Below, piece by piece: positions 1-11,001 of a DNA stretch of 64,000 nt. This DNA is from Erythroxylum novogranatense (lineage: Eukaryota; Streptophyta; Magnoliopsida; Malpighiales; Erythroxylaceae), in contig CM057231.1 of the NCBI GenBank assembly GCA_029891385.1, positions 70,070,476-70,134,475 on the forward strand. The letters run 5' to 3'. The notes beneath the pieces were generated by a model. That model was given only the letters and a program-made list of their open reading frames with translations, searched no databases and was not told the DNA's origin. Made by a program: the position numbers and the translations under genes. How positions within the stretch are numbered: position 1 is the stretch's first letter; each line of letters opens with the position of its first letter.

Positions 1-1038
1 AAATTATAAACCCTAATTAGATTATGGAAAATTGCAATTTCTTAATTCACAATTTATCCAAACCCTAATTAGATCTGAAGTTTTCCATTAGACTACCAAA
101 ACCTATGTAAGATCTCTTGTCACACAATTACTGATTTGATTAATTTCTCGTTCTTATTAAATTAGCTAACTCTTTTTAGCCCAATTTAATCACATAAACA
201 ATCAAATTTTTATTGAATCAAAGATAAACTAACCCAAAGGTGAGTTTAAACAATCTATTCAACATTCATAAATCTTATCTCAACAGATATTCCAATTCTA
301 TATATAGATAAAAGTGGAAATACATTAAAAAATAGATCTGAATGGATGATGGAGGCAGCTACAACGGGAAACCTCCTGTTATGGTAAGTACTTCGTGTAG
401 GCTTCTTCTCCACATCCCTCTTCGTTTGTCTCTTTCTCAATCTCTCAATGAACTCTCTCTAGGGTTTTGTGATGATGGCTGAAGCAAAAAGCTCATCCTC
501 TCTTTTTTTCTCATTCTTTATATACTTAATGTGTTTTGGGCAGCCCTAGGGTTTTTATGGGATCAAAAGGAAGTCTCTCAAAACTCAACTTTTCTATGTG
601 CCTGGGAGTCTGCCTAACACCCAGACACGATCGTGGGCCACGTGTATACTTTCTGTCACGATCGTAGTAGGCAGACCATAATCGTGGGCGAAGTCTTACG
701 CTTTTGTCATGATCGTGGAGACATGATCGTGGTTGTTTCCCTTGCTTCTATCATAATCATGGTAGATAGACCACAATCGTGGGCCGTTGTTTCAGTCTAA
801 CTCTCTCCGAAACTTCTCAATTCTTCGCTCTTCACTTTGAAACACTAACAAACACATCAAAGTATTTCAAAGACATAATAATTAAGGCCAAATGCTTGTA
901 CTAACCCATAAAAACACTAAAGCATGAATAATTCACAACTGACACAATTTTACTTAAAAATACATACTCAACAATTGAATAAATAGATAAACACATATCA
1001 AACTATACCCTAAAACATGATGCATTTCACACTTATTA
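1..1038 (-). repeat. Eroded Athila-type LTR, copy 1
   Basis: Positions about 590-1038 align by eye with 35280-35461 plus 42254-42632. Both have CACGATCGTGG words, then a GGCCGTTGTTTCA block, then an ACCCATAAAAACACT block, and end in an ACTTATTA or ACTTATCA edge. In the second copy that edge touches a C-rich stretch that reads as a polypurine tract on the minus strand, which gives the orientation. Positions 1-590 hold no gene: they are AT-rich with two AAACCCTAATTAGAT repeats near 10 and 60. The 61-residue minus-strand ORF at 255-440 has no recognisable domain. The left edge lies outside the window. Confidence 0.55.
600..790. repeat. Array of CACGATCGTGG palindromic words
   Basis: At least seven perfect or one- to two-base variants of the self-complementary word CACGATCGTG, often followed by GGCC, occur about every 20-35 bp. 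The same words occur at 26850-26905, 35345-35460, 42285-42320 and 43030-43095, always in Athila-type sequence. Confidence 0.8.
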
Positions 1039-1300
1039 GTATCGTTAGTTATGATAAATCCAAAAAACTTTGTTCCACATCTTAGATTCAAGCTTTCACA
1101 CCATAAACCACATGAAGCATAACCAATTATAAGGGGTCACTTTTAAAAATTAAAGATAAACACTATATTGTAACCATAAGTGGTGATCCTTCAAAAAAAC
1201 ATCTACCTCATTCACATTATAGGCAAATCACCCATTCCATAAAACTTTATGAGGATAAATTAATCACGAATAACTTAAAAAAATAAATGCATTTCCTCCT
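1039..1300. other. AT-rich stretch without a gene
   Basis: No ORF or domain is seen. A short stretch near 1165-1195 (GGTGATCCTTCAAAAAAACATC) resembles 43168-43190 inside the Athila-type element to the right, so this may be internal sequence of the same family. Confidence 0.35.
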
Positions 1301-1866
1301 TGATACTTTTATTATTTCAATATATGTTAGCCTCTAATTAGTGTTGGTTAGTGTGCTGATTCTATGTTTGGTCTTGAATAAGCTAATGTGCAATATGATT
1401 TTATCACTTAAGGACCTAATGAATTCCCTCTTCATTTTGGCTTAAGAATACATTATTTGTTTCTCTCATCACATAAATATATGATAAGATGTGATTAGGA
1501 GATGTAAATCACCCATCTATATCCTTCAGTCAAGTTTGTGAGATTCACACTCTATTATGTTATCTAATTCCACCTATTAGGAGGGTTCTCTATATTGCAC
1601 ACAGTTATTAAATACTTAGGCCTTGCTAATGAATTTGCATTGAAACAACTGATGGTTATGAGATTTTAGCTTCATTTACAAAGAACACACAAATTGGGAA
1701 TGTATAACAACTTTCCTAGTCTATCTAAGGTGGAAAGTTTTTTCTTGAACTGTTAGTCAAAATGTGTGTGTTACCTTAGGATAGTGATATTTACACCAAA
1801 TCATTTTATTCAAGCTTACTTACGAATTAGCCTTATTATATAATAATTTGTATGAAGTATTAGAGT
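1300..1866 (-). pseudogene. LINE 3' part (zinc-binding RT tail), split from 7472-9641
   Basis: On the minus strand, about 1850-1690 translates with stops to a block resembling the cysteine-rich domain that follows reverse transcriptase in plant L1-type LINEs. It includes WCKYHYPKVTHTF, then a degraded LTVQEKTFHLR, then FVCSLC. It continues the reading from 7472-7800 on the other side of the copia insertion, so the two pieces were one LINE. The part from 1600 down to 1300 has no motif I can identify and may be the end of the coding region or the 3' UTR. No poly-A tail is clear. Confidence 0.6.
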
Positions 1867-3100
1867 TGTCGGACCAATGGTGGTTGACAAATTAAATCTC
1901 ACTTATGTTTTGATAATAATAAAATATATAGAATTGGTTAAGAAATTATTTCAGGTGATTTGGATTGAAATAAATCAAGACTGCATCAATCTTAAATGGG
2001 CAAGAAATAAATCATGGTGAAATCAAGAAGGAAATAATCTTCATCATGCTACAAACATTTAAACATGAAGATTATGGGAAGATCTGATTAAATATATCCG
2101 TTGGAGTCAGCACAAGTCGACTATCATGTCATATGTCGACTAATAAATTAAGGATCATCAGATGGGGCTTGAAACAAGTAGACTAATATGTTACAAGTCG
2201 ACTATTAATCAAGTGAATAGGAGCACTAGTCGACTATCATCACACTAGTCAACTATCATGGCACTAGTCGACTGATCGAAGAGCGAAGTTGAAGCCTGTA
2301 GTGAAAAATGTTAATACTAGTTGACTATAACACCTCGACTAGTCGACTATCAAGCAGCTGACTATAAGGTACTAGTCGACTATAACAACTCGACTAGTCG
2401 ACTATCAAGTGAAGCTGACCAAACTTTATCCGAATCATTTAGAAATGGAAAGGAAATAATTTAGCAACATCTATTAACAATTAGCAACGGCTAGTAGACT
2501 TCTCAAACGGCTACAATCATCTTAGACTCTGCAAATAAAAGGAGAAACATTAAGGGATTGATTGAGGTGTATCCAAATCAAAGCATACTAATATAGTTCT
2601 ATAAATTGGCTCTCATTCTACTCTTACCTTGGTCTCAATTCCATTCATCTGTATTGAGAGTTATTATTTTCAATTCTCTATCATTGTTATTGTGAGTTGA
2701 GTGATTAGAGAAAAATCACTTGTGATGTAGGATTTGTGCCAGAAGACAAATCAATTATAAAAGTAGCTTGAGCCGGAAATCAAGTGGTGTTGGTAGGATT
2801 TGTGCCTGAAGACAAATCAATTGCAAAGGTAGCTTAAGCCGGAAATCAAGAGGTGTTGTAAAAGTTCACACTGAACTAAAAATTGTGTAGTAAAGTGATT
2901 TGCCAAATCCTAAGTGGGAGCTTAGGTAGAGGACGTAGGTCTTAGCACCGAACCTCTATAAAAACAGTGTTTGCTCTTCTTCCCTACTCCTTGCATTTAA
3001 ATTTGTTTAAATTGTTTTGTGTGAATTAACTTCTAATTTTTTGTAGAACTTTACGAAAAGCTTTATAGATCTATTCAACCCCCCTTTTAGATCGTTTACA
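1867..3100 (+). repeat. 5' LTR of the copia element
   Basis: It matches 6243-7471 almost base for base by eye. It starts TGTCGG and ends CA directly before the primer site. It contains a dense TAGTCGACTA array (about 2105-2405) and, near its 3' end, a repeated block around GTAGGATTTGTGCC (2727 and 2793) followed by AAGACAAATCAATT. Confidence 0.92.
2105..2405. repeat. TAGTCGACTA palindrome array in the 5' copia LTR
   Basis: About a dozen copies of the self-complementary core AGTCGACT lie in variable spacing, many as ACTAGTCGACTATCA. The array recurs in the 3' LTR (6490-6785), and in looser form in the interior (5425-5690). Confidence 0.88.
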
Positions 3101-3102
3101 AT

Positions 3103-3114
3103 TGGTATCAGAGC
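3103..3114 (+). other. Primer binding site, initiator tRNA-Met type
   Basis: TGGTATCAGAGC begins two bases after the 5' LTR. This is the standard complement of the 3' end of plant initiator tRNA-Met. Confidence 0.93.
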
Positions 3115-3128
3115 AGAAGTATCCAGGG

Positions 3129-4259
3129 ATGACACACAATAACCTAGCGGAAGAAGGTATCACTAATAATCGCCCTCCTTTGTTTAATGGTACTAACTAC
3201 TCTTCTTGGAAAAATCCTATAAAATATCATATTATAAGTGAGAGAGTAGAATATTGGAAGATCATCATCTTCGGTCCACATGTTTCATTAAAAGAAAATG
3301 ACGAGGTGAAAACGGAGCTGGAATATGATGACAATGATTGGAAGCAAGCCTACAGCAACGCAAAAGCAATGAAATTGATATACTGTGATCTCACTATTGA
3401 GGAAAGAAATCGAGTGAACTCGTGCACTAGTGCTCAAGAAATGTGGGAGAGACTTCACATTACTCACGAGGGAACCAACCAAGTTCGAGAGACAAAGATC
3501 AACATGCTTCTACATGACTATGAAATGTTTGTCATGAAGGAAGGTGAGTCTATTTCTACTATGCTTGATCGTTTTGCAGAAATAATCAATGGATTAGGCA
3601 ACCTTGGAAAGCACATGACTGATAGCCAAAAGGTGAAAAAGATTCTTCATTCACTACCGAAAAAATGGGACTCACAAGTCACCGCTATTATTGAGTCTAA
3701 GGATCTAAACCATTTGGAATTCAATGCCTTGGTGGGATCACTCATAAACTATGAGATCATTCTCAAATCAAGAGGAGGAAGAGGTAAGTCACAAAAGTCA
3801 ATTGCTTTAAAAGCTAATGTTTCTTCTCTTGATGAAAGTGACGAAGAAATAGATGAAGAGGAAGAAGATGAAGAACTAGCAATGTATGTTAGAAACTTGA
3901 GAAAGTTCAAATGACTACTCAAAAATAGGAGGAAAGAATTAAGTGGTGGAAGAAATGAAGAAAGAAAGAAGTACACCATGGAAAGAAGGACCAAAAGCTA
4001 TAAAGAAAAGAAAAGCAATGAAGAGTGTTGGAAATGTGGAAAAAGAGGACATCATGCTAGAGAATGCAAAAGCTCATCCTTCACTTCAAATCTCCAGAAA
4101 AATGACAAGTATGACAAAGGGAAAAAGAAAGCTAGCCTAGTAACCACTTGGAGTGATAATGAGGAAGCATACCAAAGTAATGATAAAAACAACTTGGCAG
4201 TTATGGCAAATAGCTCCTCAACAAGTGATGACGAAGATGAGGTAACTTTCATTGATTAA
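3129..4259 (+). pseudogene. Copia gag with CCHC zinc knuckle, one in-frame stop
   Basis: The first ATG after the primer site is at 3129. The frame reads a copia-type gag: RPPLFNGTNYSSWK near the N-terminus, then NKW-like and MLHDYEMF-like segments typical of the UBN2 gag family, and an acidic stretch near 3830-3880. It stops at TGA 3912-3914. The same frame then continues through a basic region to a CCHC knuckle (C-x2-C-x4-H-x4-C, at about 4030-4075) and ends at TAA 4257-4259. So the break is a single stop codon, not a frameshift. Gag would form the virus-like particle that packages element RNA in the cytoplasm. Downstream, 4260-4715 keeps weaker gag-like coding in pieces. Confidence 0.85.
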
Positions 4260-4829
4260 GATCTTAGAGATTCTTTTAATGCTTTACAAATCAATTTTGA
4301 AGAAGCTATTGAGATCGACAAGAAATTGAGAAAGAAAATAAGAGAATTAGTTGCTGAAATAGTGCTTTACATGAGACTATCGATGATTTAGATTGTCCTA
4401 AGGAAGATCATTCTGCATGCCTTGCTGAAAAAGAAAATCTTACTTATGAGCTTGACAGACTTAGAAAGGAGTTTTCTTATATGGTTGGAAAATTTGCTAA
4501 TGGAAATGAGAAGTTTGAAAAAATATTGTCTTTACAACGATACTCAATTTCTAGACATGGTTTAGGATATGATCATTTTGATAGAGATTGTTCTTTGATT
4601 TCTAAATTTACTAAAGATGGCAAAGTTGCTAAATGTGCTAGATGCTTAAAAGATGATCATATAGAAATTGCATGCAAAAGTATTAGAAGATGTATTAATG
4701 TGAAGAAAATCTAGGTGGTAAAAGGTACAATACCTCCTAATGTGGTTTATATGACTAACTAAAATAGACCCAAAATGGCTTGGGTACCAATGAGAAGAAA
4801 GAATGTTTCAGTTATAGGTATAAGCAAGG

Positions 4830-5081
4830 AATAAAAATCCACCAAGCACATGGTACATTGATAGTCGATGTTTAAGGCATATGAGTAGAGACAAGAACTT
4901 ATTTGCAGAAATCAAATCAAAGAATCAAGGATATGTCACATTTGGAGACAACAACAAAGGTAAAGTCATTGGTGTTGGTAAAGTGGGTAAGGAACCTTTG
5001 CCTACCATTGACAATGTATTGGTTGTTGATGGCTTGAAACATAATTTGCTAAGTGTCTCTCAATTATGTGATAATTTGTGA
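4830..5081 (+). pseudogene. Copia protease fragment with altered active site
   Basis: The frame reads STWYIDSRCLRHMSRDKNLF and then a VTFGDNNKGKVIGVG-like stretch and DGLKHNLLSVSQLCD, which is the classic order of the copia aspartic protease and the start of the pre-integrase region. The expected catalytic D-S-G reads D-S-R here, so the enzyme is very probably dead. The frame is the same as gag. It stops at 5079-5081 beside a short tandem duplication (AAGTGTCTCTCAATTATGTG at about 5051 and 5080). Confidence 0.82.
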
Positions 5082-5239
5082 AGTGTCTCTCAATTATGTG
5101 ATATGAATTTTAATGTGACATTTGAATCATCTCATTGTATGGTTAAGAAAGATGAAAATGTTGCTTTCATTGGTTTGAAACATGGAAATACATATATTGT
5201 TGATTTACATGATGATAGTTCTTTTAATGAAAAGTGTTT

Positions 5240-6230
5240 GTGAACATTAAATTGAGACTTGGTATGTGTGATTTGAATTCTATTGGTTGATTGTAATTTT
5301 CTGCATACACTAGCACAGCAAAATGGTCAAGATATTAGGCAAATCTTCAATTCCATCTGAGAATACATCTTTATGATCTACGTTTAGGCTAAAATGTGAT
5401 TTTTCTGGAGTTTAGAAATATTCCAGTCGACTAATTAGAGTTTAAGTCGACTGAGGTTGAGGAATTAGTCAAGTAATTATTGATTGGCTTGTTGACTATT
5501 GCATCAAGAGATAAGGTGTTTAAATGCTTCAGTCGAGTATTACAGCCATAGTTGACTAATACACATAGTTTTCCAAACCAATTGATTAAGTGGCTTCGAC
5601 CAGTCGACTAGTTTTATATCAGACAACCCCCACTCTTCCTTTTATTTTTATTAATCGACTAACATCCTACCAGTCGACTATAAGTCATCTGGGTCTTCTT
5701 TAAAAACTCACTTTTTCCCAAAATCTTCGAAAACACATTCTCTTCTACCTTTGAGATTTCTTCATGATGATGTTTCTCCACCATGATGGTTTTTGTATCT
5801 AGCCAATACCAACATTTCATATTATTTGTATTTGCTTGCTACTTGAGACTGTTTGTGTTTGATGACTTGCTTCTCTATTTAATTGCGATAATTTTTCCTC
5901 TTCATATTTGTGTTTTATATTGATGACTATTTGTGTTTCCTCTATTTCTTCTTCATATTGATTGTTTTGATTATGACAAAAAGGGGGAGTAAAATTGGAA
6001 ATTGGATATTCTTTAGTTACTTGATTAAGGGGGAGTATGTTAAATTGTCTTTGATTTGAGTCTATCTTGATTTCAAATTACCTGTATAAAATTGATCTTA
6101 CAAGGTTATTAAATTCAATGATTTATATGATTGAGGGAGACTTCTAACTAAAATGACAAGGCTTAAAACCTTGATCAATGTTTCTTTGTTTTCATTTCTT
6201 AAACAATTTCTAAGTGTTTTGTCATTATCA
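5240..6230 (+). other. Non-coding interior of the copia element
   Basis: No integrase or reverse transcriptase motif is present in any frame. A loose set of AGTCGACT words lies at 5425-5690. Purine tracts containing GGGGGAG at about 5980-5990 and 6029-6037 look like extra polypurine tracts, as is common in copia elements of this type. Confidence 0.7.
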
Positions 6231-6242
6231 AAAATGGGAGAT
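6231..6242 (+). other. Polypurine tract before the 3' copia LTR
   Basis: AAAATGGGAGAT lies immediately before the TG of the 3' LTR. This is the expected priming site for plus-strand DNA synthesis. Confidence 0.8.
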
Positions 6243-7471
6243 TGTTGGACCAATGGTGGTTGACAAATTAAATCCCACTTATGTTTTGAAAATAATAAAA
6301 TGTATAGAATTGGTTAAGAAATTATTTCAGGTGATTTGGATTGAAATAAATCAAGACTGCATCAATCTTAAATGGGCAAGACATAAATCATGGTGAAATC
6401 AAGAAGGAAATAATCTTCATCATGCTAGAGATATTTAAACATGAAGATTATGGGAAGATCTGATTAAATATATCCGTTGGAGTCAGCATAAGTCGACTAT
6501 CATGTCATAAGTCGACTAATAAATTAAGGATCATCAGATGGGGCTTGAAACAAGTCGACAAATAAGTTACAAGTCGACTATTAATCAAGTAAATAGGAGC
6601 ACTAGTCGACTATCATCACACTAGTCGACTATCATCACACTAGTCGACTGATCGAAGAGCGAAGTTGAAGCCTGTAGTGAAAAATGTTAATACTAGTCGA
6701 CTATAACACCTCGACTAGTCATTATCGAGTGGTGACTATAAGGTACTAGTCGACTATAACAGCTCGACTAGTCGACTATCAAGTGAAGCTGACCAAACTT
6801 TATCCGAATCATTTAGAAATGGAAAGGAAATAATTTAGCAACATCTATTAACAATCAGCAACGACTAGTAGACTTCTCAAACGACTACAATCATCTTAGA
6901 CTCTGCAAATAAAGGGAGAAACATCAAGGGATTGATTGAGGTGTATCCAAATCAAAGCATACTAATATAGTTCTATCAATTGTCTCTCATTCTACTCTTA
7001 GCTTGGTCCTAATTCCATTCATCTGTATTGAGAGTTATTATTTTCAATTCTCTATCATTGTTATTGTGAGTTGAGTGATTAGAGAAAAATCACTTGTGAG
7101 GTAGGATTTGTGCCGGAAGACAAATCAATTGTAAAGGTAGCTTGAGCCGGAAATCAAGTGGTGTTGGTAGGATTTGTGCCAGAAGACAAATCAATTGTAA
7201 AGGTAGCTTGGTAGGAAATCGAAGAGGTGTTGTAAAGTTCACACTGAACTAAAAAGTGTGTAGTAAAGTGATTTGCCAAATCTAAGTGGGAGCTTAGGTA
7301 GAGGACGTGAGGTCTTAGCAGAACCTCTATAAAAGCAGTGTTTGCTCTTCTTCCCTACTCCTTGCATTTAAATTTGTTTAAATTGTTTTGTGTGAATTAA
7401 CTTCTAATTTTTTGTAGAACTTTACGAAAAGCTTTATAGATCTATTCAACCCTCCTTCTAGATCGTTTACA
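6243..7471 (+). repeat. 3' LTR of the copia element
   Basis: It starts TGTTGGACC and ends TTTACA. It is near-identical to 1867-3100, with scattered substitutions and small indels, and repeats the TAGTCGACTA array at 6490-6785. Confidence 0.92.
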
Positions 7472-9641
7472 GGAGTAGTTCCCAGAAGTTACTAATTTCT
7501 ATATAACTTCATCCTTTGTGTTATTCTACAACCTAAAGTTGAATCAAGAATGAGATTGTTCTTGAGATTGAAATGAAAAATAAGTTGTCTTTAATCAATG
7601 ACAAAGCTTAAACTTCATTTGCATTTTGGTGATTTATACTTCTTAAAGAATCCATCTTATTGATCTAAACAGTTTTTCTGTATAAATTCCAGCAATCAAA
7701 CCAGAATGTGATAAGTTCACCATTGCTAAACAAATCTATTTATTCTCCTCTTATCTTATCTTTAGCTTTCCAAATAAATTTCATAATTGAGGAAGCTTTG
7801 GTGAAGTTTTTGAAGTTATAAAAACAATCATCCTTGATATTAACATGTACCCATCTTACCAACAAATAACATCTATATTTAATTAGTCTCTAAGCGTTTT
7901 TTGTTAATAGCCCATGATCCATTACTTTAGTTAACAGAATACCTAAGTCACCTTCCTTCTTTGGTTGATGCACATGAAGCCAATTAATTTTTTCTCTTAA
8001 GTCTTCAAACTTATATCCTAACTATAAGAAGTTTCTAAAGATTCTATCAATTATCTTAATAATAATTAAAGTGAAAACTAGATGAGAAGCCAAATATATA
8101 CTTAAATAGGTTAAGTACAAAGTTAATTAATTGAGCCCTACCAACCAGGTATAGTTTCCTACAACTTGATTTCCTAATCTATAAGAGGCTTAAAATATGC
8201 ATACCCTACTCTAATTAAGGATACTAGTACACTAAGATAATGAACTAGCATTTGAAGTAATTTGAAGACAATTATAGTTAATAACTATGAACTTATATTG
8301 ATGGCATTTGATGAGATATACATGGCACTCTTGTCATCATTGATGCATAGTCAAGACATCTTATTGAACATTTTAAGAGAAGTTATAGGAAAGGATACTG
8401 AGTTGCTATCAGCTTCTGAAAATAAAATTTTATCTTCAAAAAAAATTAGATTCATAATTCCTAGCTTCTTATAACTGACATGGAATTTAAATGAATGATT
8501 TCTCTTTATCACTCTTCTGAATAGCTTATTGAATACTTCTATAACTAGTGAGAATAAGTAAAGGACAAAGGATCCCCTTGCCTAATTCCTTTAGCTCCTT
8601 TAATTAGGCTAAATGACTCCCTATTCACCAGAATATTAAAAGACATTATTTAAATGCATTCCTCTATCCATGTTATAAAAGTTATAGGGAATCCATATGT
8701 TGGCAGTATTTTGATAATAAAGGATTAGTCAATTATATCATAAGCTTTTTGGAAATCAACTTTTATTGCACAATTCTTATGACCTCCTTTCCTAGTATAA
8801 TACTTAAACAACTCTTGAATAATAGTGATATTATCCCTAATTTGTCCGCTAGGTATGTAAGCTAATGAGGCAGGATTAATATGATTTTGAAGGACTGTTC
8901 AATCTTTCCACTATTGCTTTGTAAATGCTATTACAACATGCTATTGGGAGAAAATCATTTATAAATGTTTGATCTTTGCCTTTAGGAATGAGAGGAATAA
9001 ATGTGTGATTAATTTCCTTAAGCAATCATTTATTTTTTTGAAAATTTTAAGGGCTACGTCTAGAAATAGTTGATTAATAATAAGTCAAGTTTTGATAAAG
9101 AAGTTAACAGTAAGCCCAATTAGGCCATGTTTCCTTATAAGGGCACAAAGATTTTAGTGCATTAACAACTTCCTAGGCAGTTATTAGTTAAGTTAGCAGG
9201 TTAGCTTCTTGGGACATGATTTGTTCTCCAACAATTTCCTATGTTAACCTTAAAGATAAGCAAACACTAGAAGGAGAATCCATATTATTATAGTAGTGCT
9301 CTACTATAGCCCTGAGAAGTGGATTTTAAGTTATTAAGCTTGTGCTTGAGATTGAAATGGATACAATCCTATTAACAGCCATTCTGAAGATCATTTTTGT
9401 ATAGAAAAATTTGATTTTTTTTCCCTTCATTCAACCACGTGATTCTTGATCTCTAAAGAGTAATCAAGCTTAACAACTTCAGTAAAATTATGCAATGTTT
9501 GCCTTTTTCTAGTTCAAAGAGTTGGAGAATGAGGATCCTTGTTTATTAAGCCTTATACAATGTAGATTTAGCAGTTTGTACCATATGATGAGTGATACCA
9601 AAATTTTGCTTGTAAAATGTTTCAAGCTCTTCCATTATTTT
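7472..9641 (-). pseudogene. LINE (L1-type) reverse transcriptase, degraded
   Basis: Read on the minus strand with several stops and shifts, the order of plant LINE RT motifs is clear. An SRITWLNEG-like and FFYTK block lies near 9400. FIPLIPKGKDQ is near 8970, PSGQIRDNI near 8850 and KGGHKNCAIKVDFQKAYD near 8740-8790. GIRQGDPLS is near 8575, FFEDK (in place of the catalytic F-A-D-D) near 8430, and an INDDKS block near 8355. A GDLGI segment of the C-terminal domain lies near 7945. The rest continues at 1866-1300 across the copia insertion. The 5' endonuclease part is missing, cut off where the A/F LTR begins at 9642. Confidence 0.88.
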
Positions 9642-11001
9642 TGTTGGACCCCGAACTTTTCTTGGAAGTTAAAAATAATAAATGAGAAATTTTGGCGATT
9701 AGTATGTGTAAAGAAAAGAAGAATTCTTGAATTTTAACTAAAGTAGAAAGGATAGTTAGGACAAGATGGTTTATATGTGAAATATTGGAAGTTATAAGTT
9801 GAAACATGTTCATTGAGTATTCTTCGGTGTTTTAACCATAACTTTTTCTCTAGTTATTCAAATGAGATGATTATTAATTTGGACTAAACTAGAGAAATAG
9901 GGCTACAACTTATCTAATGAAATCGAGTTCAAATTTGGTCTTGAAGAATTTCAATTTTTGTATGGAAGTTGAATACAGAATATTGTTTTAGTATAAGAAT
10001 AGTTCGGAAATATTTGGGATATAACTTTTGGATTTCTAAACCAAATTGAATGATTTTGATGTCATTAGAAAATTGAGACAATGAGGAACATTTTTCTAAA
10101 AGGAAGTGTTATCAAATTCCTTCAATTACCTGATCAAAAAAGGGTCTTGATTTTTGGAAGAAGTTAGGCAATGACTTAAATAATTTTGAGGTATTGATAG
10201 ATTAATTATGCTATTTTGTGAAGTTAATTAGCATGTTAATATGAGCAAGACTTTATGACATGGGTAAATTGAATTAAGGTAGTAAGAGGATATCAAGGGC
10301 AAAGTTGGCAAGTCACTTAAGCTTAAAAGACACAACGTTTTAAGTGAAAGGAAAAGTAGACATTTTATATTCATTAAGGGTATAAAAGAAAGAAAGAAGG
10401 ATTGGCTTGCATTTGAAGAGGAAGAAAACGAAAATTAAAAGAAGAGAAAAGGAGAGAGTCATGGAGAGAAGAAAATAAGAGGGAAATCAGAAAAAGAAGG
10501 AGAGAAGAAGAAGAATGAAGAAGATTTGTTCAAGGTAAGAGAAAAAAAGGTTTTTGCGTTGGAGATGAATGGATAAAAAAGATGGTTTAAGGGGAACCCA
10601 TTTGATTTTAGGGTTTCTAAGCTAGGTTTTGGGTTTTCTAACCTAGATAGACTATGGGTAGGTTAGATTTGAGTTTGATTTGTGTTGATTTCATTTGTTG
10701 TGATTTTGAAGTTTTAGGGATTTGTATTGAATTGGAATTGAATGTGAAATTGGTTTGATTTAGGAAAGCAAGAGAAACCATATCCAAGAGCAAGAGGAAG
10801 GGAACAATTGAGTTTGGATTCTCAAGCAAAATAAGGTGGGTTTCATGTTTATAACTGAATAATGAGCCATTATGTTTTCCTTTAAGTCAAGAGAATAAAA
10901 TGATTTCAAGTTGCTTCATAATTGTTGCATATACTGCTTTTGAATGATTTGAAAATTTTCTGTATGAATTTGGTTGATAAATTGTGAAATAATTGTGAAA
11001 T
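9642..11001 (+). repeat. A/F-clan gypsy LTR, left part (split by the chromovirus)
   Basis: It starts TGTTGGACCCCGA, the same start as the element at 17932. It holds no gene; the purine-rich stretch at 10390-10530 is typical of these long LTRs. The chromovirus at 11002-25158 interrupts it and the remainder resumes at 25159. Confidence 0.72.

Larger units (their letters stand above)
1867..7471 (+). mobile_element. Non-autonomous Ty1/copia LTR retrotransposon
   Basis: This element has two LTRs of about 1.23 kb (1867-3100 and 6243-7471), each starting TGT(C/T)GGACC and ending in TTTACA. It has an initiator-tRNA-Met primer site next to the 5' LTR and a purine tract before the 3' LTR. The flanks AGAGT (1862-1866) and GGAGT (7472-7476) look like a 5-bp target duplication with one mismatch. 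The 3.1-kb interior keeps gag, a zinc knuckle and the start of protease. Integrase, reverse transcriptase and RNase H are absent, so it would depend on another element for movement. It sits inside a minus-strand LINE. Confidence 0.9.

Noticed and set aside
255..440. Minus-strand 61-residue ORF as a small gene
   Set aside because: It has no domain and lies in AT-rich LTR-like sequence with no promoter or homolog I recognise.
2105..2405. CRISPR-like array
   Set aside because: The repeats are short palindromes of uneven spacing in both LTRs of a plant retrotransposon; there are no true spacers.
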